From Streptomyces smyrnaeus (GTDB lineage: Bacteria > Actinomycetota > Actinomycetes > Streptomycetales > Streptomycetaceae), in the NCBI RefSeq assembly GCF_017676345.1, contig NZ_JAFFZM010000012.1:1-64000 (forward strand): DNA of 64,000 bases. Direction: 5' to 3'. This document shows positions 35,866 through 44,896 of this stretch, piece by piece (position 1 is the stretch's first letter; each line of letters starts with the position of its first letter). The notes under the pieces are model-generated. The model was not told the DNA's origin. It did not search any database and saw only the letters and a list, made by a program, of their open reading frames with translations. The translations under genes and the position numbers were made by a program.

Positions 35866-36741
35866 TCACATCGCGGCCTCCACTGTTTGCGGGTTCGGAC
35901 GGCCGGACGGCGGCGCCGGGGATGCCAGACGGAGCAGGGCGTTCGAGGTCGCGTCGTCGGCCGGGTGAAAGGCCCAGATCCGGTGGCCTTCGCTTCCCGG
36001 CAGTTCCAGGACGTGCTGGTCGAGTACGAGCGATCCGACCCTCGGGTGTCGGAACCGTTTACGGTCGATCGTCTTCTCGTAGAGGTGGTGCTCGCGCCAG
36101 GCGGCTTCGAAGCCCTCGCTGTGCGCGGTCAGTTCCTTCAAAAGCTGTGTCAGGCGGGCCGATCCGGCTTCGGGGCCGGCCTGTGCGCGTAGGGCCGCCA
36201 CCATGCAGCGGGCGAGTTCGGGCCACTCGGTGAAGAACGCCGGTGCTCCGGGAGCGAGGAAGACCAGCCGGGCGTAATTGTCCCGGGGGTCCAACCCTTC
36301 GTGGAGAAGATCGCCGAGTGTGTTGCTGTCCACGACGTCGAGCCATCGGTTCACCAGCAGGGCCGGCACCGTCATGGAGTCGAGCAACTGGTGCACGGCG
36401 TCCAGACGATCCGTGTCCATGCAGGGCGCTTCTCCGCCGAAGGCAGCCCCTGGGTCGGAGAGCTCGCGCAGATAACGTGTTGCCACGTCGTCCAGCAGCA
36501 ATGCCTCACTCAGGCCCTCCACCACTGCGCGGGACGGCCGGCGCTCCCTCCCCTGTTCGAGACGCACGTAGTAGTCGGTGCTGATCCCGGCCAGGAACGC
36601 CACTTCGTCCCGCCGAAGACCGGGCACCTGGCGCGGTGCCCCCGGGGCCAGCCGGTGATGTTCAGGCCGCACCCGATGCCGTCTGGCGCGCAGAAATGCC
36701 GCCAGTGGTTCGTCGCTGCTGCGCCCCTTTGAACCCTTCAT
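35866..36741 (-). CDS. XRE regulator with MmyB-like ligand domain
   Basis: A 291-residue regulator. The N-terminal helix-turn-helix is at about residues 10-75 (GLRRDEVAFLAGISTDYYVRLEQGRERRPS in parts). The C-terminal MmyB-like PAS-type domain (VPALLVNRWLDVVDSNTLG, NYARLVFLAPGA) is thought to bind a fatty acid or similar ligand. The start at 36741 (MKGSKGRSS) fits the family. These regulators are usually divergent from, and control, a short-chain dehydrogenase-like gene; here that partner is the NmrA-type gene starting at 37073. Confidence 0.85.
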   Translation of the reverse strand: MKGSKGRSSDEPLAAFLRARRHRVRPEHHRLAPGAPRQVPGLRRDEVAFLAGISTDYYVRLEQGRERRPSRAVVEGLSEALLLDDVATRYLRELSDPGAAFGGEAPCMDTDRLDAVHQLLDSMTVPALLVNRWLDVVDSNTLGDLLHEGLDPRDNYARLVFLAPGAPAFFTEWPELARCMVAALRAQAGPEAGSARLTQLLKELTAHSEGFEAAWREHHLYEKTIDRKRFRHPRVGSLVLDQHVLELPGSEGHRIWAFHPADDATSNALLRLASPAPPSGRPNPQTVEAAM

Positions 36742-37072
36742 GCCACCAGCGTAAGGACGAGGCATTCTCCGGCGTGCGAAGACCGCCGTGCGTGGTCGCG
36801 GCCGCTCGGCCCAGCTGCGCGACGTCGCGGAGATCAAGACGCGCAGCGCATCGATGCAACCCGGAACCGCCGGCCCGCCGGGGTGGGTGTATCGCTCCTA
36901 CCCGCCCGGTTCGCCGGGTGGCTAGCGTGCCGAACGCTTACCGAAAGGTCCGGGGGCCCGGCCGAGATACGGCCTCGATTCCCCTGCCCGCCCCGGGAAA
37001 GCGTCGGGGCGCCGTGTGTCGCAGGTGGCCTCCCGGTACCAGTACAGAACGCCTAGGAAAAGAGATACGCCG
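36742..37072. other. Divergent promoter region, no gene seen
   Basis: A 331-bp gap between the XRE regulator and the NmrA-like gene. It contains a small CCCGG-TTCG-CCGGG hairpin near 36908 and probably the operator of the MmyB-type regulator. No coding frame with a ribosome binding site was found. Confidence 0.45.
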
Positions 37073-37978
37073 ATGTTCGTCATCACCGGTGCCGGCGGCC
37101 GCACCGGACGGGCTGCCGCTGTGCACCTGCTCGCAGCCGGATACCGCGTCCGAGCCGTCGGCCGGTCGGCCCAGCGGCTCGCCGACCTCGCCGCACGGGG
37201 CGCCGAGGTGTGGGAAGCCGACCCGCTCGACCCGGCCACGCTGACCGATGCCTTCCGTGGCGCGGAGGGCGTCTACGCGGTGCTCCAGCCCAACTACATT
37301 CCCGACCATCCCGACTTCGGCGCCTTCCAGGACCACGTGGCGGCCTCCCTGACGAAGGCAGTCGCCGAATCCGGCGTGACCCGCGTCGTCGGGCTCAGCA
37401 GCTGGGGGGCCCGGCACCCCCGAGGCACCGGACCGGTCATGGGACTCCACCGCTTCGAGCAGCGCCTCTCTGCCGTCCCCGGGGTCGACACGCTGTGGCT
37501 GCGGGCCGGCTACTTCATGGAGAACCTGCTCGACCACATCGACACCGCCAGGGGCCAGCACCGCATCAGCGCTCCCTTCGATCCCGACATTCCCTTGCCC
37601 TTCGTCACCACCCCCGATGTCGGGACCCGAGCCGGGGAGGAACTCGCCACCGGGTCCTGGCACGGCACGGAGGTCCTGGAGCTCCACGGGGAGCGCGACG
37701 TGAGCATGCGGGAAGCCGTGGGCGTGATCGCGAACGCTGTGCGTGCGGACGACTTCATCTATGAACAGACCAGCATCGCCGACTTCCATGCGGAACTCCG
37801 CGGTAAAGGGGTGTCCGTCAACGTCGCGGACATGATGGCCGAGGTTGGCGAAGCCGTGAACTCCCGGTACATGCGGACGGAGCAGCCGCGTACCGCCCTC
37901 ACGTCCACCCCCACCTCCATCGAACGGTTCATCGAGGAAGAATTCGCTCCCCGGTACCGCGCGGCCCGGCCGGACTGA
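37073..37978 (+). CDS. NmrA/QOR2-like NAD(P)-binding oxidoreductase
   Basis: A 301-residue atypical short-chain dehydrogenase. The N-terminus MFVITGAGGRTGRAAAVHLL holds the GxxGxxG nucleotide motif. VGRSAQRLADLAARGAEVWEAD and VVGLSSWGARHPRGTGP follow as in quinone-reductase/NmrA-type proteins. The catalytic Tyr/Lys of classical SDRs is not obvious, so it may be a redox sensor or a quinone reductase. It is divergent from the MmyB-type regulator, its probable controller. Confidence 0.82.
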   Translation: MFVITGAGGRTGRAAAVHLLAAGYRVRAVGRSAQRLADLAARGAEVWEADPLDPATLTDAFRGAEGVYAVLQPNYIPDHPDFGAFQDHVAASLTKAVAESGVTRVVGLSSWGARHPRGTGPVMGLHRFEQRLSAVPGVDTLWLRAGYFMENLLDHIDTARGQHRISAPFDPDIPLPFVTTPDVGTRAGEELATGSWHGTEVLELHGERDVSMREAVGVIANAVRADDFIYEQTSIADFHAELRGKGVSVNVADMMAEVGEAVNSRYMRTEQPRTALTSTPTSIERFIEEEFAPRYRAARPD

Positions 37979-38194
37979 GATCCCCGGGGCCCGCCGGGGC
38001 GGTCAGGTCGTCCGGTTCCAGGCGGCCGTTCGTCTCCAGCGCGAACCGGCCGTAGCGGCCGTTTGCCGACAGGTGGGCCGCATGTGCGGCGCCGTTGACG
38101 GCGGTTCCCGCCGGGAATGCCGGGCGCCACGCCGCGCTCAGGCCGGGGCGGCGGGCAGGGCGGAGCGGGGGCACACACCAACCCCGGCGGCGAA

Positions 38195-38224
38195 TTGCGG
38201 GCCGGGGATTTCCTTGGCTATGCT
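38195..38224 (+). promoter_or_regulatory. Putative helR promoter
   Basis: TTGCGG (38195-38200) and TATGCT (38219-38224) are separated by 18 bp, giving a plausible vegetative promoter. Transcription would start near 38231, leaving a leader of about 74 nt filled by two inverted repeats. In the rest of the 326-bp gap (37979-38304) I see no gene. Confidence 0.5.
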
Positions 38225-38229
38225 CGGTC

Positions 38230-38268
38230 TTTCTGTGTGTCCACACAGAAAAAGCCCCTGATAGGGGC
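38230..38268 (+). promoter_or_regulatory. Two inverted repeats in the helR leader
   Basis: The first repeat (38230-38251) has perfect 10-bp arms TTTCTGTGTG and CACACAGAAA around TC. The second (38254-38268) has arms GCCCC and GGGGC around TGATA. They sit between the putative promoter and the start codon. helR genes are known to carry a rifamycin-associated element; whether either repeat is that element I cannot verify without the published consensus. Alternatives are a repressor site or an RNA attenuator. Confidence 0.6.
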
Positions 38269-38304
38269 GACCAATAGAAGCACCGTACCGGGCAGGGAGC
38301 CGTT

Positions 38305-40578
38305 TTGTCAAACCGGGGAAGCGCCGAGCTGCAGCACGAGCAGGAGTACATCGATCACCTTTACGCGCGGGTCGATGCACTGCGTGGGCAGGCTGCTTCG
38401 GCCGTCGAAGAGGCGCAGCGGCCGGACGGCAGCACCCAGCAGGCGCGCGTCGAGCGGGACGTACGCGTCGCCGAGCGCTCGGGGCTGCTCGCCGCGCTGA
38501 ACGCCGTGGACGGCTCGCTGTGCTTCGGCCGTATCGACCTGACCGACGGCGCCTCGCACCACATCGGCCGCATCGGCATCCGCGAGGACGACGCCGAGCG
38601 CACGCCGGTCCTCATCGACTGGCGTGCTCCGGTGGCCCGCCCCTTCTATCTCGCCACCGGACACACCCCCATGGGTCTGCGTCGGCGGCGGCACATCTCC
38701 ACGCACGGCCGCACCGTCACCGAGCTGCACGACGAATTGCTCGACCTGGGCGACCAGGAGCGCACCGGACACGAGGACCCCAGCGGTGACGCCGTCCTGC
38801 TCGCCTCCTTGAACGCGGCCCGCACCGGCCGGATGAACGACATCGTGCGCACCATCCAGGCCGAACAGGACCGCATCATCCGCGCCCCGCACCGCGGTGT
38901 CCTGGTCGTGGAGGGCGGACCCGGCACCGGCAAGACCGCCGTCGCGCTGCACCGGGCCGCGTTCCTCCTCTACGAGCACCGCGAGTTGCTGGCCAGGCGG
39001 GCCGTGTTGATCGTCGGCCCGAACCCGGCCTTCCTCTCCTACATCGGCGAGGTGCTGCCCTCGCTCGGTGAGACCGGAGTGCTGCTGTCCACTCCCGGCG
39101 AGCTGTATCCGGGCGTCGAGGCACGCGGTTCCGACACTCCGCGCGCCGCCGCTGTCAAGGGCCGCACCGAGATGGCCGAGGCCCTGCGACTGGCCGTACG
39201 CGACCGGCAGCAGGTACCGGAACCGGGCGAACCCGTCGTGGTGCCGCACGACGACGGCGACCTCCTTCTCGACTGGCATCTCGTCGACGAGGCGCGCGAG
39301 GCGGCCCGCGCGACCCGGCTCCCGCACAACCTGGCCCGCCCGCACTTCGTCTTCCGCATCCTCGACGCGCTCACTGCGCAGCTCGTCGAACGTATCGGTA
39401 CCGACCCCTACGGCGGACCCAATCTGCTGGGCCCGGACGACGTCGCGCAGCTCGGCAAGGCCGTCGCCGCCAACCCCGACGTGCACGAGGCCATCGCGCA
39501 GCTGTGGCCCGAGCTGACGCCGACGGAGTTCGTCGCCGACTATCTGGCCGAGCCCACCCATCTGTCCGACCAGGACGCCGCCGCGATCCGTCGCCCGGTC
39601 ACCTCGCCCGTGGACTGGACGCCGGCGGACGTGCCGCTGCTCGACGAGGCAGCCGAGCTGCTGGGCGAGGACGACAGCGCTCAGCAGGCGGCGGCCGAGG
39701 CCGAGCGCCAGGAGCGCATCCAGTACGCGCAGGGAGTACTGGAGGTCGCCCGCGGTTCGGAGTCGTTCGAGTTCGAGGACGGCGAATCGGAGATCCTCGC
39801 CGCGCACGACATCATCGACGCGGAGCGGATGGCCGAGCGCCACGAGGAGGCCGACCACCGGACGGCGGCCGAACGTGCCGCCGCCGACCGCTCCTGGGCC
39901 TTCGGCCACATCATCGTCGACGAGGCGCAGGAGCTGTCCCCGATGGCCTGGCGGCTGCTGATGCGGCGCTGCCCGTCCCGCTCCATGACCCTGGTCGGTG
40001 ACCCGGTCCAGACCGGCGACGAGGCCGGGGTCGGCTCCTGGGAGGACATCCTCGCCGACTACGTCGGTGACCGCTGGGAGCACACCCGGCTCGGTGTCAA
40101 CTACCGCACCCCCTCCGAGGTGATGGACCTCGCCGCAGCCGTCGTACGGGCCGAACGCCCCGGATTCGAGCCGCCTTCCTCGGTCCGCACCACGGGCGAG
40201 CGGCCGTGGGCCCGGCAGTCGTCGGACGACCTGCCGGCCGCCGTCGCCGAGGCGGCGACCGCGCAGACCCCCGACGAGGGCCGCCTCGGTGTCATCGCAC
40301 CCCGCCGCCTGCACCAGGCGCTGGCCGACCGGCTGCCCGGTGTCGTCGCGGGCGCCGAGCCGGACCTCACCCGGCAGCTCGTCCTGCTGGACCCGCGCCA
40401 GGCGAAGGGCCTCGAATTCGACCGCGTCCTGGTCGTCGAGCCCGCCGAGTTCGGCACCAGCGACCTGTACGTCGCCCTCACCCGGGCCACCCAGGGCCTC
40501 GGCGTTCTGCACCGGGCTCCACTGCCGAGCGCACTGGCCGAAGCGCTGGGCGCTTCCGACGCGGAGCGCCCCGTCTGA
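38305..40578 (+). CDS. helR: HelR-like RNA polymerase-recycling helicase-fold ATPase
   Basis: A 757-residue SF1 (UvrD/HelD-like) ATPase. An N-terminal arm (about 1-110, ELQHEQEYIDHLYARVDALRG) would reach into RNA polymerase. Walker A is GGPGTGKT (about 204-211), the Walker B/DEAQ-type motif IVDEAQELSP (about 536), and motif VI-like VALTRATQGLGV is near the C-terminus. HelR proteins eject stalled or rifamycin-bound RNA polymerase and so give rifamycin tolerance. The start is a TTG at 38305 with GGGAG 5 bp upstream. It may instead be a general HelD-class recycler. Confidence 0.85.
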   Translation: MSNRGSAELQHEQEYIDHLYARVDALRGQAASAVEEAQRPDGSTQQARVERDVRVAERSGLLAALNAVDGSLCFGRIDLTDGASHHIGRIGIREDDAERTPVLIDWRAPVARPFYLATGHTPMGLRRRRHISTHGRTVTELHDELLDLGDQERTGHEDPSGDAVLLASLNAARTGRMNDIVRTIQAEQDRIIRAPHRGVLVVEGGPGTGKTAVALHRAAFLLYEHRELLARRAVLIVGPNPAFLSYIGEVLPSLGETGVLLSTPGELYPGVEARGSDTPRAAAVKGRTEMAEALRLAVRDRQQVPEPGEPVVVPHDDGDLLLDWHLVDEAREAARATRLPHNLARPHFVFRILDALTAQLVERIGTDPYGGPNLLGPDDVAQLGKAVAANPDVHEAIAQLWPELTPTEFVADYLAEPTHLSDQDAAAIRRPVTSPVDWTPADVPLLDEAAELLGEDDSAQQAAAEAERQERIQYAQGVLEVARGSESFEFEDGESEILAAHDIIDAERMAERHEEADHRTAAERAAADRSWAFGHIIVDEAQELSPMAWRLLMRRCPSRSMTLVGDPVQTGDEAGVGSWEDILADYVGDRWEHTRLGVNYRTPSEVMDLAAAVVRAERPGFEPPSSVRTTGERPWARQSSDDLPAAVAEAATAQTPDEGRLGVIAPRRLHQALADRLPGVVAGAEPDLTRQLVLLDPRQAKGLEFDRVLVVEPAEFGTSDLYVALTRATQGLGVLHRAPLPSALAEALGASDAERPV

Positions 40579-40639
40579 CCCCTCGTCGGGGCGGTGGGCG
40601 TGAGCGGGACGGGACAGGAGGGCGGGGGTTCTGGACGGC

Positions 40640-40652
40640 CCGAAAATTTCGG
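40640..40652. promoter_or_regulatory. Palindrome CCGAAAATTTCGG upstream of GH43 gene
   Basis: Perfect 6-bp arms CCGAAA and TTTCGG around one A, 84 bp before the GH43 start. It resembles the CGAAA-N-TTTCG operator type described upstream of streptomycete xylanase genes and is a likely site for a LacI-type carbohydrate regulator. Confidence 0.55.
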
Positions 40653-40735
40653 TTCCGTCCCGCTCCGCTGACCTGGCACCACGTGGACCGTAGTCTCCCC
40701 ACCGACCACGCCGCCTCCCCCGAGGAGTGACTTAC

Positions 40736-41818
40736 GTGAAGAGCCGCAGAACCGTACTGAAGGGAGCGGCCGGTACGGCCGCCGGGATCGGGCTCACCGC
40801 GCTCGGTACGGCCCAGGAGGCCCGCGCGGCAGGCGCGGCCGGCGGTGGCGCCGCACCCGCGTACCGCAATCCCCTGGTGCGGCAGCGTGCCGACCCGCAC
40901 ATCGTGCGGCACAGCGACGGCTACTACTACTTCACGGCGACCGTTCCCGAGTACGACCGGATCGTGCTGCGCCGCGCCAGGACCCTGGGCGGGCTCGCCC
41001 AGGCCCCCGAGACGGTGATCTGGGAGAAGCACGGCAGCGGCGAGATGGCCGCCCACATCTGGGCGCCGGAGATCCACTTCATCGACGGGGCCTGGTACAT
41101 CTACCTAGCCGCCGGCCGCTCCGACGACGTGTGGGCGATCCGGATGTACGTGCTGGAGAACACCGCCCGCAACCCGCTCCAGGGCCGGTGGCGCGAGCGG
41201 GGCCGGATCGCCACCCGGTGGGAGAGCTTCTCGCTGGACGCCACCACCTTCGTGCACCGGGGCACCCGCTACCTCGCCTGGGCGCAGCACGACCCCTCCC
41301 AGAACAACAACACCGACCTCTACCTCTCCGCGATGGACAGCCCCTGGAGCGTCACGGGCCCGCAGGTGCGGCTCTCCCGCCCGGAGTTGCCCTGGGAGAC
41401 CATCGGCTTCTCCGTCAACGAGGGGCCCGCCGTGCTCCGACGCAACGGGCGCGTCTTCATGACCTACTCCGCCAGCGCCACCGACGCGAACTACTGCATG
41501 GGCCTGCTCACCGCGCCCGACACCGCGGACCTGCTCGACCCCGGCTCCTGGACCAAGAGCCGGCAGCCCGTCTTCACCAGCAACGACAGCACCGGCCAGT
41601 ACGGACCCGGCCACAACTCCTTCACCGTCGCCGAGAACGGACGGACCGACGTCCTCGTCTACCACGCCCGGCAGTACAAGGAGATCGAGGGCGACCCGCT
41701 CGACGACCCCAACCGGCACACCCGCGTCCAGACCCTGGGCTGGAACGCCGACGGCACCCCCCACTTCGGCATCCCGGTCGCCGACCACCCGGCAACGCGG
41801 CGCCCCGAGCGAGGGTGA
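40736..41818 (+). CDS. Secreted GH43 glycosidase (Tat)
   Basis: A 360-residue glycoside hydrolase family 43 enzyme, probably an alpha-L-arabinofuranosidase or related exo-enzyme. It begins with a Tat signal (RRTVLK, hydrophobic stretch, cleavage after ARA near residue 31). The catalytic base is the Asp of RQRADPHIV, the pKa-modulating Asp lies in the blade around SFSLDATTF, and the acid is the Glu of SVNEGPAV. WAPEIHFIDGAWYIYLAA is a family signature. GTG 40736 has GAGGAG upstream. A 45-bp gap leads to the alginate-lyase-family gene, so the two are probably co-transcribed. Confidence 0.85.
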   Translation: MKSRRTVLKGAAGTAAGIGLTALGTAQEARAAGAAGGGAAPAYRNPLVRQRADPHIVRHSDGYYYFTATVPEYDRIVLRRARTLGGLAQAPETVIWEKHGSGEMAAHIWAPEIHFIDGAWYIYLAAGRSDDVWAIRMYVLENTARNPLQGRWRERGRIATRWESFSLDATTFVHRGTRYLAWAQHDPSQNNNTDLYLSAMDSPWSVTGPQVRLSRPELPWETIGFSVNEGPAVLRRNGRVFMTYSASATDANYCMGLLTAPDTADLLDPGSWTKSRQPVFTSNDSTGQYGPGHNSFTVAENGRTDVLVYHARQYKEIEGDPLDDPNRHTRVQTLGWNADGTPHFGIPVADHPATRRPERG

Positions 41819-41863
41819 GCGCGCCGGTCACCCCCCACCCCTCCCGGAAAGAGGGCACCCCCC

Positions 41864-43138
41864 ATGAGCCGTAAAGACAACACACACCGCCGCAACGAGC
41901 TGAGCCGTCGCCGTCTCCTCAAGGGCACGGCACTCGGCGCGGGCGCACTCGCCGTGCCCGGTGTCGCCTACGCCACCACCGCGGACAGCGGGACCAGCAA
42001 GACCGGCACCCCGGCCCGGACCCGGGCCGGGGCCGCCGCACTCACCCACCCCGGCATGCTGCACAGCGCTGACGACTTCGCACGGATGGCCGAGAAGGTC
42101 CGGGCGGGCGCGGAACCCTGGAAGAGCGGATGGGAGCGGCTGACGGCCAACCCGCACTCGGCGGCCGGATGGACGCCACGACCGTTGGAGACCGTCGTGC
42201 GAGGCGGCGACGGCCAGAACTACCCCCAGCTGTACAAGGACATCCACGCCGCCTATCAGAACGCCCTGCGCTGGAAGGTCACCGGCGAAAGGGCACACGG
42301 CGACACCGCGCGCGACATCCTCAACGCCTGGTCCGCGAAGCTGAGGACCGTCACGGGCAACGCCGATCGCTTCCTCGCCTCCGGTATCTACGGCTACCAG
42401 TTCGCCAACGCCGCCGAGATCATGCGTGGCTACGACGGCTTCGACCTGGCCCGCTGCCAGGAGATGCTGGCCGACGTCTTCTACCCGCTGTGCGACGACT
42501 TCCTCAAGAACCACAACGGCGCCTGCATCACCAACTACTGGGCGAACTGGGACCTGTGCAACATGGCCGCCGTCATGGCCATCGGCATCCTCAACGACGA
42601 CCGGGCCAAGTTCGACCAGGCGGTGGACTACTTCCACCACGGCGAGGGCAACGGCTCCCTCGCACACGCCGTACCCTTCCTGCACGAGGGCGGGCTCGCC
42701 CAGTGGCAGGAGAGCGGCCGCGACCAGGGCCACTCCCTCATGGGCATCGGTCTGATGGGCACCGTCTGCGAAATGGCGCTCAAGCAGGGCATCGATCTGT
42801 ACGGCGCCGACGACAACCGCTTCATGAAAGCGTGCGAATACGTCGCCAAGTACAACCACGGCGAGAGCGTGCCGTTCCGTACCTACTCCTGGGGCACCGG
42901 GCAGAACTGCGCCCACCGCGAGCAGACCGTCATCTCCGAAAACAGCCGGGGCCAGACCCGCCCCGTCTGGGAGCGGGTCTACCACCACTACCACTACCGC
43001 AAGGGATACCGAACGCCGTATCTGTCGCTGATGGCGCGCGAACAGAGTCCCGAGGGCGGTGGTGGCGACCACGGGCCCAACAGCGGCGGCTACGACGAAC
43101 TCGGCTTCGGCACCCTCACCTACGTACTGAAGGCCTAG
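41864..43138 (+). CDS. Secreted alginate-lyase-family protein (Tat)
   Basis: A 424-residue exported protein with a Tat signal (SRRRLLKG, then a hydrophobic run to about residue 38) followed by an (alpha/alpha)-toroid-type alginate_lyase domain. Conserved blocks are NNWANWDLCN-like (ITNYWANWDLCNMAA), AVPFLHEGGLAQWQESGRDQGH and SLMGIGLMG, with the His/Tyr/Arg set typical of polyuronate lyases. The true substrate may be another uronic-acid polymer rather than alginate, given the arabinan/pectin context. Translation starts at ATG 41864 after GGAAAGAGGG. Confidence 0.8.
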   Translation: MSRKDNTHRRNELSRRRLLKGTALGAGALAVPGVAYATTADSGTSKTGTPARTRAGAAALTHPGMLHSADDFARMAEKVRAGAEPWKSGWERLTANPHSAAGWTPRPLETVVRGGDGQNYPQLYKDIHAAYQNALRWKVTGERAHGDTARDILNAWSAKLRTVTGNADRFLASGIYGYQFANAAEIMRGYDGFDLARCQEMLADVFYPLCDDFLKNHNGACITNYWANWDLCNMAAVMAIGILNDDRAKFDQAVDYFHHGEGNGSLAHAVPFLHEGGLAQWQESGRDQGHSLMGIGLMGTVCEMALKQGIDLYGADDNRFMKACEYVAKYNHGESVPFRTYSWGTGQNCAHREQTVISENSRGQTRPVWERVYHHYHYRKGYRTPYLSLMAREQSPEGGGGDHGPNSGGYDELGFGTLTYVLKA

Positions 43139-43259
43139 GAGTCACCGGGCGGGGCGCAGATGACGCCGGGTCCCGGCCCGGCCGTTGACGTGCTCCGCCC
43201 GATCCAGGCCGCCGACGGGCGGACGGACCGTGACCGACTGCCGCAGCGGACGGCAACTC

Positions 43260-44234
43260 TCAGGACGGCGTTCGGTAGCGGGTGGCCATCGCCTCGGCAC
43301 GGTCGCGCAGCGCGGTGCGCAACCACTGCGGGGCCAGGGCCTCCGCGTCCATGGCGAGCTGCCACAGCGCCCATTCGGCGTGTCTCGCATCCTGGAAGGC
43401 CACCTCCAGCCGCAGCCGGCCGTCCGGGTCGGTTTCTTCGGCGCGGACGGCCAGTGCGGTCTCCAGCAGTTCCTCCCGCCGCGCCGGGTCCATCCGTATC
43501 AGCACGGTGACCTGGTCGCCGCCGGCGCGGAACCGCGTGCTGCGTTCCTGCCAGGCGCGGTCCAGATCGATCCGGTCCGGTCGCTGCGCTGGTTCGTCGA
43601 GCTCCTCGGCGGCCAGAATCCGGGACAGCCGGTAGGTCCGGTCCGCGCCGGCTCTCATGGCCAGCAGATAGCCCCGGTCGCGCACGGTGACCAGACCGAT
43701 CGGGTCCACCGTGCGCCACTGCGGTGTCCGGCCCATGGCCGCGTAGTGGATGCGCAGCTTGTGCCCGTCGAGCACGGCGCGCCGGACCTCGGCCAGCATC
43801 GTGTCGGGCACCTCCTCCGTGACCACGCGGCGCGAGAGGAGGTCGGTCTCCGGGTCGATGAGCAACCGCTCGGCCACACCCGCCGCGGTGTCCCGGTGGG
43901 TTTCCGGCAGCGCGTCGACCACCTTGAGCATGGCCGAAGCGAGCGCCGAGCCGAGGCCGAACGCCTGCGCGCCGCGCCGCGATCCGGCGATCACCAGGGC
44001 GAGGGCCTCGTCGTTGCTCAGTCCCGTCAGTTCGGTCCGGAAACCGGGCAGCAACCCGAAACCGCCGTGCCGACCGCGTTCGGCGTAGACCGGGACGCCG
44101 GCTGCGGACAGCGCCTCGATGTCGCGCAGCACGGTGCGGGTGGACACCTCCAGCTCGCGGGCGAGCGTGGCCGCGGACAACTGACCGCGCTGGCGCAGCA
44201 GCAGCACCAGTGAAACCAACCGGTCGGCGCGCAT
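43260..44234 (-). CDS. WYL-domain regulator (YafY-type)
   Basis: A 324-residue regulator. An N-terminal DeoR-like winged helix (residues 1-60, LSAATLARELEVSTRTVLRDIE) is followed by a WYL domain (about 140-215, with RIHYAAMGRTPQWRTVDPIG and RDRGYLLAMRAGADRTYRL) and a WCX C-terminal extension. WYL regulators sense small molecules or nucleic acids. It is divergent from the RidA gene, 130 bp between starts, and is the probable regulator of it. Confidence 0.85.
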   Translation of the reverse strand: MRADRLVSLVLLLRQRGQLSAATLARELEVSTRTVLRDIEALSAAGVPVYAERGRHGGFGLLPGFRTELTGLSNDEALALVIAGSRRGAQAFGLGSALASAMLKVVDALPETHRDTAAGVAERLLIDPETDLLSRRVVTEEVPDTMLAEVRRAVLDGHKLRIHYAAMGRTPQWRTVDPIGLVTVRDRGYLLAMRAGADRTYRLSRILAAEELDEPAQRPDRIDLDRAWQERSTRFRAGGDQVTVLIRMDPARREELLETALAVRAEETDPDGRLRLEVAFQDARHAEWALWQLAMDAEALAPQWLRTALRDRAEAMATRYRTPS

Positions 44235-44363
44235 GCGGCAAACCTATCGGAATACATGACACAGGGCGTCACGGTTCGCTGAAAGGCTCACAGCACGACG
44301 TCAACAGGGGCGGTCACCGCACCGATGGGCGTACGCACTGTCGAGGTATCGAATGGAGCTGAT

Positions 44364-44780
44364 GTGGCTGTGGAGCGAACGGCGGTCAACCCGTGGGCGT
44401 GGTCGGTGGAGATGGGGTACAACCAGGGTGAGATCGTCTCCGGGCAGACCCGGACCCTGTACTGCGCCGGACAGACGGCGATGAGCGGTGACGGCGAACC
44501 TTGTCACCCCGGCGACATGGCGGCGCAGTTGACGCTGAGCCTCGACAATCTGGAGGCGGTTCTCGCCGAGGCGGACATGACCCTCGCGCATCTCGTCCGG
44601 CTCAATGTCTACACCACCGACGTCGATCTGCTCTTCCAGCACTACGCCGGGCTGGCGTCGCGGCTGGGCGCCGCCAAGGTGGCGCCGGCCACCACGATGC
44701 TCGGAGTGACACGGCTGGCGATCCCCACCTTGATGGTCGAGCTCGAAGGGACCGCCGTCGCGCCCGTGGCAGTGTCGTGA
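44364..44780 (+). CDS. RidA family protein
   Basis: A 138-residue YjgF/YER057c/UK114-fold protein. Characteristic pieces are LYCAGQTAMSGDGEPCHPGD, LTLSLDNLEAVLAEADMTLAHLVRLNVYTTD (in parts) and LAIPTLMVELEGTAV. RidA members deaminate reactive enamine/imine intermediates; the conserved catalytic Arg near the C-terminal part of the fold is replaced around TMLGVTRLAIP by a nearby Arg, so activity is probable. GTG 44364 has GGAG 5 bp upstream; an ATG at 44325 is an alternative. Confidence 0.8.
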   Translation: MAVERTAVNPWAWSVEMGYNQGEIVSGQTRTLYCAGQTAMSGDGEPCHPGDMAAQLTLSLDNLEAVLAEADMTLAHLVRLNVYTTDVDLLFQHYAGLASRLGAAKVAPATTMLGVTRLAIPTLMVELEGTAVAPVAVS

Positions 44781-44896
44781 AGCGGTGATCCCGCCCTTCC
44801 ACCGCTCCTCCCGCCCCGCGAAGAGCAGCGGCTTGACCGTGCTGGAAGACTTGCAGCATGGACAGGGGGCGTGAGGCGCGGTGGGAGAAGGACGCG

